A DNA stretch of 64,000 nt, taken from Phymorhynchus buccinoides (lineage: Eukaryota > Mollusca > Gastropoda > Neogastropoda > Raphitomidae). Positions 1 through 25,920 of this stretch are shown here, piece after piece. The translations under genes were made by a program, and so were the position numbers. Where the stretch lies: contig CM065690.1 in NCBI GenBank assembly GCA_017654935.2, forward strand, positions 24,037,251 through 24,101,250, given 5' to 3'. The notes beneath the pieces were generated by a model, which was not told the origin of the DNA, ran no database searches, and saw only the letters and a list, made by a program, of their open reading frames with translations. Position 1 is the first letter of the stretch. Every line of letters starts with the position of its first letter.

Positions 1-159
1 AAAACTAACACTAGAAAAAATGGTTTTACTAACAGAGTTGCTAATTGTTGGAATGATTTAACTTTTGATTTAAAATGTGCGCCTAATGTTAATATATTCA
101 AAAATCGTCTTGATAATTCTCCAAAATTAGTAAATGTATTTAGAAGCATTGATTATTAA
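1..159 (+). pseudogene. LINE reverse-transcriptase C-terminal remnant
   Basis: Frame 1 is open from the window edge to TAA at 157-159 and reads NRVANCWNDLTFDLKCAPNV then FKNRLD. The RV-N-WN-LP..APSxNxFKNRLD pattern is the usual end of CR1/RTE-type ORF2 proteins. It is 5' truncated by the window. Confidence 0.7.
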
Positions 160-267
160 TTTTTGTATTATAGGAAAATTCAACCGTAAAACCTTGACCG
201 CTAAAAAATATAAAATTGGAAATCGATGGGACTGCTAAAAAGCTTAACGGCTTGATTAGTCCCTATT

Positions 268-308
<41 letters not shown>
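160..308 (+). mobile_element. 3' end of the same LINE with (CTA)n tail
   Basis: Continues to a tail of about 13 CTA triplets (269-308). The block GGGACTSCTAAAAAGCTT followed by ACGGCTT and the triplet tail recurs at 46133-46341, so this is a dispersed family with a TAC/CTA tail. Confidence 0.7.
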
Positions 309-309
<1 letters not shown>

Positions 310-448
310 AATTTGTGCTTTTGTTCTCACATCCAGAGTGTTTCCTTCATTTATTTTGGTGATGAAATTTGTTAAAATCATTTATTTTGGTTGTTTTCAG
401 TTCTAACCCTCACCCATACCCCATTTCTAACCTTATCCCTTTTCTGGT

Positions 449-790
449 CGATCTTCTTCTTCTGCATTCCTGGGCCATAAGCCATGATAAGGCCACAGTT
501 GGTACGTATGTGTCCGTTTTCCAGTTTTCACTGGTGTCCTTTCACTGGTGTCCTGCATTCAGCCGACACATTTAAATTTCAGAGGAGCTCAAAGGAGAAA
601 ACTATATGGAAGATTTTTGTGGGAAAAAGGCAGGAGAATGGGCCATAAGTCAGAAAGATAGTAGATGACACAAAGCAAGGAAAAAGGCAGAGTCAAAAAG
701 AGACAGATTAGAGGAAGTTACAAGCCCAAAACTTCCAGAAGGTGGGGGAACTATTTGTATGGAAGACCCCCCGGTATCCCCATGGGGGAT
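449..790 (-). repeat. SINE-like repeat family A, copy 1
   Basis: On the minus strand it runs from CCCCATGGGGATACCGGGGG through the block with CTTCCTCTAATCTGT and the GTGTCGGCTG block to a GCAGAAGAAGAAG tail at 449-461. Same order as the copies at 13107 and 60195. Confidence 0.7.
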
Positions 791-1344
791 CTGGTCGATA
801 AATTCTAACCCTATCCCTATTCGCCGACTTGGCAAACGACCTCTGTTTATGAATGCCAGTTTAGACTCAACTTAAGCCGCTGTCTTGAGGGTTTGCAAAG
901 TTCTTACAAAGGCCTAGCTTTCGCTTGTGTTCTTTCAGTTAGAGTGCCTTTGTTTGTTTTTCCTTGGCTTAGGGTTATTTTGTACTTACATAGTTACAAC
1001 TCTAACTCTAACCCAATCTTGACCTATCTCCAGGATTGGGCTGTTTATCTGTGAATCGTGCTGTGGCTGACGCCCTGCACGCATCCATACATGTAAAGTA
1101 CTTCGTTACTCAAGTTACTGGTTACTTTGTGCTAATACTTAAGTCACACAGGTAGAGTTTAGGGCAAAGGTGCAATTTAGCTAGTCTATCCCTCATGCTC
1201 TCGGCTTTTAAAGTTTGATTAATCTCTATGTATTGTTCTTTCGGTTTCATAAAACTAGACGAGACATTTGTACATAGATTTGCAATTGTAGTTGTATGTT
1301 TGTACAAGACATTTGCCTACTAGTACTACTAGACATTTGTATAC

Positions 1345-1567
1345 CAGTGATTTCCCGAGGCCCCGGTCATAGGTCATTGACCTATTAAAATTTAAAATGT
1401 CCTATTGTGTTCTCCCCTGTCAGTGTCAGAACAAATGTCTCATTAATTTTTTAACACTGGCACGTTTTGTCTTGTTGATTTCTGCAAAAGCCAGGACATT
1501 GTCCTATTGATTTATCTCGTCACAGGACAGTTTGTCCTATCACTTTTCGATCCTCTGTCCATCACTG
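1345..1567 (+). mobile_element. MITE family B (CAGTGATG ends), copy 1
   Basis: Begins CAGTGATTTCCCGAGG and ends CCATCACTG, with the internal TCCTATTGATTT and GGACAGTTTGTCCTATCAC blocks of the other three copies. Flanking hexamers GTATAC and AGATAC share only four bases, so this copy is older. It sits directly before the RT fragment. Confidence 0.75.
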
Positions 1568-1569
1568 AG

Positions 1570-1659
1570 ATACTGGAATATGCTTCCATAGCGTGGGACC
1601 CTCATCAGCAGCAGGGCATTGACAGGCTCGAGGCGGTGCAGGGGCAAGCAGCAAGATTA
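1570..1659 (+). pseudogene. Non-LTR retrotransposon RT fragment
   Basis: Thirty open codons containing ILEYASIAWDPH and IDRLEAVQGQAARL, the conserved LEYAS-WDP...LE-VQ-RAAR motif near the end of non-LTR reverse transcriptases. No longer ORF remains; degraded fragment. Confidence 0.75.
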
Positions 1660-2323
1660 GTAGTACGATTAGTAGCGAAGTAGTACTAATAGTACTACTT
1701 CGCTTCATAAATACATCAAGCGTGATTCCTTTGTTTGATAGAGCAACTGACGTGGCCCTCTCTGCAACAATCTTAGTGAACATTATCAGTACCACATTTT
1801 CATTGAGAAAATATGGGGGTAGCTAAATTGCACCTAAATTAGGCCTGCTATATATGTAAAATATGTATAGACCGTTGGGGGTGGGGCTGTAAGTCATGGC
1901 TAAATTGGCTAGATGTATTGCTACCCCAAAAGTGTTCTCATTCACTGATTCAGTCATTGAAATTGTTCACAGAGATGCAACAATTTGCCTTGCTCCGGTA
2001 AAGGATAGGCATAGGGTTAGGAATATAATTAGGATGGGATTATTTTCATATGAAAATGGTTGTGGTCACATGTATTGATGCTAACTTGCTAAGTATTCTT
2101 AATGTGCAGAGTTAATAATTGAGCTATAATTGGTCCAGATGCTTTCTTTATTATTATCCGTAATATGGTCTGCTCACTTAGATAAATTTTGTTAATGTTA
2201 ATCTTTGCTATGATTTACGTTTATAATACACTTTATTCAGTATTTTGTAGAATACCTGGTCTAACCTTTATCACCATTTATAAACGAGTATGCTTACTTG
2301 AATTTATCTAGTTTATTTTGCAG

Positions 2324-17296
<14,973 letters not shown>

Positions 17297-18125
17297 CTGC
17301 CGTTGATGTGTGCTGCTGAGTGATCACTCGGACAGTTTTCTGTCAATTATGATCGCAGATGCGTCATGCTGCTGTTATGCACCTAACTAAGATATAGTTA
17401 GGCCCAGCAAGTCCGACTTCGGCTGGAGGAAATGTTTTTGAAAGTGTTTCGTGAAAAAGGCCGGAGAATGGACCGGAAAGGCAGAAAGATAGTAGATGAC
17501 AGTAAGCAAAGGGAAAAGGCAGAGTCAAAGAGAGTGACAGATTAGAGGAAGTTACAAGCACAGAACTTCTAGGAGGTGGGGGAACTATTTATACAAAAGA
17601 CCCCCCAGTATCCCCATGGGGGGGGGGGGACTTTCTGATGTGCAGTGACCGTGTTTTGATGTTATGAACTGTTCAAAGCGTATGGTGATTGTGAATGTGG
17701 TGACTGCGTTTAGTGTGTGATGACTCAAGACTGCAGTTGATGTGTGTTGCTAGTGATAGGATGACTGTTTCTGATGTGGTTGCTGTTCTTGATGTGCAAT
17801 GACCGTATTTTGATATGTTACGAACTGTTCAAAACGTATCATGGTGATTGTGAATGTGGTGACTGCGTTTAGTGTGTGATGACTCAAGACTGCAGTTGAT
17901 GTGTGCTGCTAGTGATAGGATGACTGTTTCTGATGTGTGGTTGCTGTTCTTGATGTGCAATGACCGTATTTTGATGTTACGAACTGTTCAAAACGTATCA
18001 TGCCGATGGTGATTGTGAATGTGGTGACTGCGTTTAGTGTGTGATGACTCATGACTGCAGTTGATGTGTGCTGCTGAGTGATAGGACGACTGTTTCTGAT
18101 GCGTGATTGCTGTTCTTGATGATTA
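17297..18125 (+). repeat. ACTR6 3'UTR minisatellite, about 158-bp unit
   Basis: Starting at the ACTR6 stop, sequence of the type 'GTGACTGC-(A)GTTGATGTGTGCTGCT' recurs. Clear units begin near 17638, 17793 and 17952, each carrying GATGTGCARTGACCGTRTTTTG and GAACTGTTCAAARCGTAT. The first unit is split by an inserted SINE-like element (about 17312-17640). It probably lies in the 3'UTR. Confidence 0.75.
17312..17640 (-). repeat. SINE-like repeat family A (CCCCATGGGG head), copy 4
   Basis: Reverse of the 11163-11432 copy, from the head motif (17615-17630) through TATAAATAGTTC and the ACTTCCTCTAATCTGT block to the CATGACGCATCTGCG block. It shares that 3' part only with the 11.2-kb copy. It interrupts the first ACTR6 3'UTR repeat unit. 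Confidence 0.7.
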
Positions 18126-18497
18126 TCTTTTGATTTTAAATTTGAAGATAGCCTGCGACTGATGTGAGGAGTATACTTGGATGTGCTGTGACAGCATTGG
18201 TGTTTTGTGACTGATATGATGTATGGGTGGTATGGCTTTTTTATGTGACTGAATTTGTGTCTATTGGTTTATTTTTGCATAGTGTGATGAATGAGAACAG
18301 GGATGAGTGTACTTTAATCTTATTGTTGAACATAATTATTGTGAGAGTAGTAACTGGTAAATGTTCTTGGATTGGTGCTGAATGCATTTGATGATTGCAG
18401 GTGAAAGGGAGGTGAATGGAATGGATGTGCATTGTTGAGAGGGTGTGTGGAATGTGTAGTGACTTTCCTTGGTTAAGCAAAGGGGAAAATATGTTAC

Positions 18498-18503
18498 AAT
18501 AAA
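18498..18503 (+). promoter_or_regulatory. Candidate poly(A) signal AATAAA for ACTR6
   Basis: First AATAAA after the ACTR6 stop, about 1.2 kb downstream. A second cluster, AATAAATAAA, lies at 18741-18750. Which one is used cannot be told from sequence. Confidence 0.35.
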
Positions 18504-18559
18504 GAATAGAAATCTTAAAACAAACATACATTTTGTTTGTCTTGTCTTTTTTTGTCACC

Positions 18560-18561
<2 letters not shown>

Positions 18562-18594
<33 letters not shown>

Positions 18595-18628
18595 CCTCCC
18601 TCCCTCCCTCTCTCTCTCTCTCTCTCTG
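18562..18628 (+). repeat. (CT)n / (CCCT)n microsatellite
   Basis: CT repeats around a CCCTCCCT core, in the region after the ACTR6 stop. Confidence 0.9.
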
Positions 18629-18815
18629 GCATCATCATGCATGCCCATATCTGTTTGCCTAATCGTTCTGTATTAGTCTAGCTTTCATCCCAAGGACAGA
18701 TTGGAAGAATAGGCTTGGCCTAAAATCTGAATCCTTGCGTAATAAATAAAGTTTTTCAGTTTCAGTTTCTCTCTCAACTCATTTCATCTCCTGAACACAC
18801 TTCTTGGGCCAAATC

Positions 18816-19082
18816 CATGGGTGCAACTTTCCCTGGTATACAAGGATTTCCTGTTTTTGGATTTTACCAGAAAAGGAAGTTCCTTTTTTTTATAAATTTG
18901 TCAAACAAGATCTTTGTGTGTTTACTGTCTTTTTCAAACACTTTAAAATAAGCATTTGTATAAATTGTGAAAAAAGCAAACTAAACCTTCATAAGTCAAT
19001 TTTTGTTTCAGCTGCAAGGGAACATTACCCCTGGACACCGGCCTTTCGGGGTTTTTTCATTTTGTGTAGGTGCACCCATGCA
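18816..19082 (+). mobile_element. MITE family D, copy 2
   Basis: CATGGGTGCAACTTTCCCTG at the left and GTAGGTGCACCCATGCA at the right, inverted ends. The internal AGGAAGTTCCTTTTTT and ACATTACCCCTGGAC are shared with copies 1 and 3. Confidence 0.75.
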
Positions 19083-20255
19083 AATAGGTTTCTTAGAAAA
19101 AGTGCAATGCTTGCTGCTGATAAAAACAAATTTACCCAAACTACAGCAATATAAATTGAGATCTCCAGAGCAAGACGCGAAGACGACACAACCCTATTAT
19201 CATTTTTTAAATCTTGTAAAACCTTATTTGAAACTTTGTCAATTGATTATTTCTTTTTATTAAATAAACCAGAATAATTCAAACCATATTAATACAGACA
19301 TGGATGATGCACATAAAAAGTGTATATGTTCATCAAAATTCATTGTATTCACTGCAAGAAATCAAATTACAAAAGAAAGTAAAAAATAAATAAAACTAAT
19401 CTTTACAATTATCACATAAATAAATACAAAAATGGAACATAAATGAATCGGAAGTAAATCACTTCAGTTCTTGTTCAAAATTTCTGGGCCATGTTGTTTT
19501 TTAACTTACATAATTAATTTTTCATGATATAATCCATCTTGAGAACCAATCGCAGGCATATCATATCGCCGCCCGCATGCAATACAGACATAACTCAATT
19601 GTTATCGATTTAGAGATTTTTTGCTTATACATAGTATAAGACTCGCCAACTTCATTAACCGCAATTCCAAAAGATAAAGACGCTGTGATCAAAATAAGCT
19701 TGCTTCAAAAGCTTCCACAAAGCACAATTGTCTGTCATTTGATGTCATTTTACCTTTTCGACGTCATAATTTCAGAAGAAGATAAACAAAACATTTGCCT
19801 TTAGCGAAAACTAATAGCTTTAAAATCGCCTTAAAATAGCTTTACATTTTTTTGATTTTGAGATTTTTGCATATACATTGTACAAGAATAAGATACACAT
19901 GTAGCAACATTCATTCAGTCAAATCAACAAATACTTTTGACAATTTCTCCCATTATTTTGTATCTAAAAAATATATTGGAGTGCCAAGGTATTATTCTCA
20001 ACATTGCTTTAAAGCTTTTATTTTGGACTCTAAATTAATTTTCTTCTCAGTCTAAAACCATGATGTGTGGGCAAAATTTCTTATTTCAATATTACTAAAT
20101 AAGTTGTGATTTATTTGAAAAACTGAAGTGACAAAGTTATTTGATGGCTCGGAATAAAGCCGTATGAAAAAATCTGAAGCAATTTGACTTGAAATGACCG
20201 AAATAATCAGTTTTTTGCTTCTCCTGTGAAGTGACGTCTTTCGACTTACGTCTGT
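19083..20255 (+). other. AT-rich intergenic stretch, no gene seen
   Basis: Between ACTR6 and BTBD17. No convincing exon; only short AT-rich frames with no recognisable protein. Confidence 0.5.
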
Positions 20256-20646
20256 ATTATTATTAGGTACTTTATAGTCACAGAGGCGTCTGTGAAATTC
20301 GGGTTGCTCCCACCTGGAGAGTGCGTCGCAGCCAGAGGCGCGCCACCCCATTTTTTTTTATTTTTTTTTATTTTTTTTGCATGCGATTTTTGTCACTGAT
20401 GGGGGGGGGGGGGGGGGGGGGGGGGGTTAAATTTGGACCAAATGACAACTTTTTCGTTGCCACTGGGTTTAACGTATGCTAAGTGCATGGGCACACGGGA
20501 CCTCGGTTTATGGTCTCATCCGAAAGACTCCACGTTCAGACCATTAAGGCCTAGTGCAGAATGAGAGGGAAAAATCCTCTGTACCCAGGTTCGAACTCGG
20601 GCTTGCTTGACACGAAGCGAACGCGCTACCACTGTGCCACTCTACA
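20256..20646 (-). mobile_element. tRNA-derived SINE, copy 1
   Basis: On the minus strand starts AGTGGCACAGTGGTAGCGCG (A box TGGCACAGTGG) and GAGTTCGAACCTGGG (B box). The long body contains ATTTGGTCCAAATTTAACCC and CAACCCGAATTTCACAGACG, with a (TAA)n tail near 20256. A poly(G) run lies at 20401-20426. Full-length partner at 44361. Confidence 0.85.
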
Positions 20647-20723
20647 GCAGAGTATTGCATGCGGGCGGCGATATGTTCTCTTATAATCAAGCATGGCAGC
20701 CTCGTTCAATTAACACTTTGCTT

Positions 20724-20968
20724 CACCCTTTCATCGCCAGCCAGTTTTTAACTTAAAAATTCCCGTCAAACTTGCCTAGCAACATAAAGGATGGAATACG
20801 CTATACTGCAGATTTCTTTATAGCATGTATCACATTAGGCCTATCCTTATCTCCCAACATTAAAAACAAAAGGTGTTTGGATAGCAGGCCCTCGTTAAAT
20901 ACCTCTTAGTGACATGGGTGTTAAACCAGTGTGGTGGCAAGCGGCGACTGTGGCGGTGAAAAGGTTAA
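20724..20968 (-). mobile_element. TTAA-ended MITE family T1, copy 2
   Basis: Ends CACCCTTTCATCGCCAGCCA and GGCGGTGAAAAGGTTAA; the internal TAGGCCTATCCTTATCTCCC matches the reverse of 2460-2711. Confidence 0.65.
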
Positions 20969-21399
20969 TCTCAGGTTAAGGCAGAAGAGGTATCAAAGCC
21001 TACTTTTTATACTCTTTAAAAAAACAATTCTCTAAATCTTTTCCTTTTTGTTAACCAGATAATTGAAATAAAACAAGAAAGAAAGGAAAAAATAAACCTA
21101 CGGTCAAAACCCTCTCATAATTCACATTAACTGAGATCTCATACAAGTCATCTCTTTATTTTTTAAATGCAATGGGAAATTAACCTGATGGCACAAACAC
21201 TGCAAAGCTTTTCCAAATAAATACAATTCAGTTAAGTACACGGGACCCTATCTTAAAACAAAAGGAAGATAACTGGGGCTAGACTATGTAGTTATGAGGC
21301 AATGAAATCGTAAAAGAGGTAAGCTAAAAATTAATATGGTAAGGCTTGTCTTGCATTTGTGAATATGTGCAGGAGTTTAATGAACACACTAGCCCGGGA

Positions 21400-22290
21400 T
21401 AATAATAATAGTACATTTATATAGCGCTTTACCTCAGATGAGCCCAAAGCGCTTTACAATCAATTATTCATCAACAGACAACAAAAACAACATCCAAGAG
21501 TGACACCAACCAGCAACAGCGCATATACAAAGCAACTCTCTCTCTCTCTAGCACACACACACACGCGCGCGTGCGCGCGCGCACACACACACATAAACAC
21601 ACAATTATTGACGCCAACTCGCTCATACCCCATTCGGTAAGCCACAGCAACCGAGCCACATGGACTGACCACATACACCAACACACATACACAAACACCC
21701 TCACACACAACGTACGCACACAGACAGACAGACGCACACACACATGCGTGCACACACAACCCACAAAACCAAAATACACACAAACACATGTATGCACACA
21801 TTCATGCTCTCTCACACACACACACCACAACACAGCACAAACCGCTTATTCAATCTTCCCTCACGTGCACACAACGATAGACAACTGATCAAATATTTAG
21901 GGCGCAGCAGGAAAAAGATGGGTTTTAAGAGAGGTTTTGAATGAGGAGACTGAGTGTCGGAGAGGAGAAGGCAGAGAATTCCACAGAGATGGTGCTTGAC
22001 AAGAAAAAGAACGTTGGCCAACAGATTTGAGATGGATGGAGGGAATGGAAAGGAGACGAGAATCAGAAGACGAACGTAGTTGGCGAGCTGGGACATAGAG
22101 ATGAAGAAGATCAGTGAGATACAGGGGAGCTTGATCATTCAGTGACTTGAAGGCAAGGAGGAGAATTTTGTAGTCAATACGTGATTGAACTGGGAGCCAA
22201 TGTACGGAACGAAGAACCGGAGTGATGTGATCGTATCTAGGGGAGCGAGAAATGAGACGAGCAGCATTATTCAATTTGTTTTTATATATA
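21400..22290 (-). pseudogene. CR1/L2-like LINE, 5' truncated, with ORF2 C terminus
   Basis: Minus-strand frame 22280-21897 reads LNNAARLISRSPRYDHITPV, then LRSVHWLPVQSRIDYKILLL, then APSLWNSLPSPLR and FKTSLKTHLF, the standard end of L2/CR1 reverse transcriptases. It is followed by a CA-rich 3'UTR and the TAAAGCGCTTTGGGC...GCGCTATATAAATG terminus with (ATT)n at 21400-21410. Not a host gene. Confidence 0.85.
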
Positions 22291-22389
22291 TAGATAGATC
22301 CACACAAGGTTTTCTTCTATGTTTACTTTACTTTCCATTAGGCTACTTCTATCTCCTCAGCTTTCTAATTTCTTGTCTTCTTACTATCC

Positions 22390-22408
22390 CCCCCCCCCCC
22401 CCCCCCCC
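22390..22408 (+). repeat. Poly(C) run
   Basis: Mononucleotide C tract next to two GTGCAGCWGAAT...CCTGATRAAGTTGG blocks (22410-22450 and 22518-22560), a small local duplication. Confidence 0.8.
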
Positions 22409-22569
22409 AAGTGCAGCTGAATAGCCTGATAAAGTTGGTTGCCTGAGGCGAAGAAGAAGAAGATCAAGAACCTATCAATATGACCCACCCAGCCAGGTCA
22501 GAAATTTGCTATTTCCAAAGTGCAGCAGAATCTTTAACCTGATGAAGTTGGCTGCCTGAATGAAGAACA

Positions 22570-24352
22570 CACACACACGCCCACATGTGGGCGTGACCTT
22601 TTATGTACTTCCTGTTATGGCTAATCGTACGCATGCGCACACAAAGCGTCATTCACGTTGTGATTCATCAAAATGTAAACACCACAGGTAAGAATTAGGG
22701 CCTAAATTGAAGTCAATGGACCGTAATTGCAACGGTATTTTAAATCATTTAAGCAATTAAAGAAATAAGAGATGTATCTGCAAAATGCCATGCATGCAAA
22801 AGATGATGTGGACTAATGATGTAGGCATGGCTTGTAGCCTTTTTTAATTCAAGCAGACGCCAAAGCTTTTGCACTCTCGCAGACACGCGTGGTGATAGCC
22901 TAGAACAGAAACTAATCGCTTCAGTGACTCAGTCAGGTAACAATTTGAGGTCACCTGTGGGGGCGGGGGGAAAGGAAAAGGAAGGTTGTGTGTCACTGTG
23001 GCATGAAAACTAACAGGCTGGGCCGACTAGAGATGCTGGCTGTTTTGTAAACAAAGACCTTGACATTCAGTGTGACTTGGCTTTTCGCACAAGTTTGACG
23101 GGCTGCTATGTTAAAGATTGTGATGTTGCTTGCTTATGACCGATCCATTTTTTTTTAATCCATTATCGAATAGTTGTGTGTAGACTACACACTCTACTTT
23201 AGTATTTACATGTGATACGGTAAACTGTGCAAGTCAGTGGAACAGTCAACTTTCTCAGATAGATCTAGTCATCTACTGAACATACTGTTGCTGAACGTTG
23301 AGAAGGGGGCCAAGTGGCAAGTAGACTAATGACTAAAGGCACGTTGTGAAATAGACATCCAATAGCAAATCATAAGGTGTTCCCATTACAAAATGAAAAT
23401 CCCAGACTCTACAAAGCCCTTCAGTTAAACTAAGATCAAAATGTTAGAAAGTGTTAGTAATAAACTAACAATAATTAACACTTGCGTCCACTTTATGGAA
23501 AGGAAGGAACTTGGGAGTCAATATTGTGTTCGGTAATCTTCTCAGCTTGGATTTTTAAGCATCTATGATCTCACAATGGCCGAGGCCAGTCAAGTTACTC
23601 TACTTTGATTGAATACATGTGTCAAAGCCTGTACACTGGGTACTTGTGCTGTAGCTGTTTGTCTGAGTTTCCTCATGTTACTGGCAGATGGGTGAGTCTA
23701 TAACAATTAACTTTTAATGTTTATATATTATGTTGCACATTTGAAATTGTCAGACTTAGTCAATTATAGTGACTGCTATAGTATAACTGCTTTTTGTTTG
23801 TGCAATTCGTGCGATATTGAGCTGTGAAAAGCAGCACCTCTTTGGGGAAATGGGGAGATCAATTTTGAGTTGTTTAAACACAAAAAAAGGAACTGGCAGC
23901 AGTTTTTAAAGAGTTACCTGGATACATAAGGGCTCAAGATTACCTCAGATTAATATCATCCAGTTGGTTTGTTCTCTGTAAGAACTCAAGTTATCCATAA
24001 CGCTGATAAGCTTAAAGTGGTGGCATAGAATTTGGATAAATTAACTGATTAGCTGATTCTAATATTCCTCTTTCTTTAATCTGACCCTTATCAAAATTAT
24101 TAGGAAATGAATACCAAAATGTCCACTGATTTCTATTTCAAGAGAGTTTGGGGAACATTTTGCTAAAACGAGTCAAAGGTGTGTATGTGTGTGCATGCCT
24201 TCAGTTCATCTCTGTCATTGTATGCGTGTGTTTGTATGTGCGCATATATGCCTTCATCTCTGTGTATGTGTGTATTAGTGTGTGTGAATGGTCACAAGTT
24301 AGGATATATACAGCAATACTTCATAAATTTGTGTTACAATACATTCTCACAG
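22570..24352 (+). other. Upstream region of BTBD17-like gene
   Basis: No coding exon recognised. It should contain the promoter and 5'UTR exon(s) of the BTB gene, but no TATA box or transcription start can be fixed by eye. A GT-rich tract lies at 24180-24290. Confidence 0.4.
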
Positions 24353-24599
24353 GAAATGTATTCAAGCTTGTGAAATACAGACTCCATAACAACATGGCTA
24401 CGGAAAGCAAGGCGCGTCGGGTGGAGACTAAAGAGCCCAGCACGAAAACGACGCAGAGGATACACGACACAGAAGATCTAGTTCAGCGTTACAGAGACCT
24501 CTTCTTGCAAGAACGTCTGAGCGATATTGTGTTGAAGGTGGGCAACCACCGCTACCCCGCCCACCGATTCATCCTGATCACTGCCAGTAAAGTCTTTGA
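24353..24599 (+). CDS. BTBD17: BTBD17-like exon 1 (5'UTR 24353-24393 plus coding)
   Basis: Acceptor ATTCTCACAG, start ATG at 24394, then a charged leader and the first half of the BTB fold to ASKVFE. Donor TTTGA|GTGAGT, ending in phase 2. Confidence 0.8.
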
Positions 24600-25835
24600 G
24601 TGAGTGACAACTAATTTTTGTTTTAGCAGACTCACAGGACCAGAACCTACAGACAGTTATTTTCTGCTCGTTCTATTGATCCATATACAGTGGAACCTCC
24701 CTTATAAGACTCAAAAATCATCCAAAATGTGGTCTTAAATAGTTAAATGGGAGGGAGTTGTATAAGGGAGGTAATTTTAATACTTACAAAGAAGGGCAAT
24801 GTCTCAGAGAAGTAGGTCTTAAAAGGGAGGGAATCGTATAATGGGGGGTCTTATAAAGAAGGTTCCACTGTATCTCAATTATTTAAAAGAATACATACAT
24901 ATATATACGTATACAGTATATGTAACATACTGATCTTTTTTGTGAAAGTTGCCATATTTATTAAAACATTTTGCCACCGAAAAACTATCCTAAGTCAAAA
25001 TTGGTCAAATTCGATGTGTTGAACTTGCCAGTTGATCAAGGCAAGACATATCTGAATCTAACAAAGCTGTAAGAAATCAATTTATGAAGATAGCTCACCG
25101 ATGGTGACTAAATGAACAAAAAAATGACATAATTTGACCTGAAATGTATTGAGTTTTCCATTCCTCATGTGAAGTGATGTTTTTCGAATTATGTCTATAA
25201 TGTTTTGCGCACGGCAATTTGTATGACATGTATATCTGTTGTGGCTGTATTCAGAGCTATGCTGACAGAGAAGCGATGGAAAGAAGCAGGACAGCAGGAG
25301 ATCACTCTCATGGAGGAGCAGGAATGTGTGGCCGAGTTTGAGCATTTTCTTGGGTAGGTGATTTATATGACCATTCTGTCGAGCCGACAACCGTTTTGTT
25401 TTGTTTGTTTACATCAAATTTTAACAATTCGGTGTCATTGATATGTCATGGACTTTGATTTTTAAGGTTTACTTAAATTAGATATACAAACTAATTAAAA
25501 ATAAAAATTTAATTAATTTTTTTCCCTTTCAAAATATCCTTTGCGGACAGAAACTACTTTATTATTGCAATTTTTGTTTTCTTGTTTAAGTTGTTATCGA
25601 TTTGAACAAGCTCATATTAATTTTGTGATGTGATGTCCGTTCAACAATTGTCTCGTTTCTTATACAGTATTAAAAAAATGTTCAACAATTACAAAAAGTA
25701 AAATGCTTTGCAAATGTATAAAAAATAAAAACATACTGTGCATGTATGTAATCCTGTTTTTGCTCCAGTGAATCCGAGTGTTAGATCCCCCTTGGAATTA
25801 ACTTTGGTTTTCTCAATAACATTTCATTGTTCATT

Positions 25836-25920
<85 letters not shown>

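Larger units (their letters stand above)
309..2323 (+). other. Intronic sequence upstream of first visible ACTR6 exon
   Basis: No ARP6 start exon (which would encode the MTTLVLDNG-type N terminus) was found here in any plus frame. The stretch holds the SINE-like copy at 449-790, a MITE at 1345-1567 and a LINE fragment at 1570-1659; nothing else recognised. Confidence 0.5.

Noticed and set aside
20570..20646. tRNA gene on the minus strand
   Set aside because: A and B boxes are present, but there is no cloverleaf 3' half; it continues as a SINE body also found at 44.4 kb.
24148..24393. In-frame upstream extension of the BTBD17 start
   Set aside because: GT-repeat derived, and a good acceptor at 24351-24352 separates it from the start codon.
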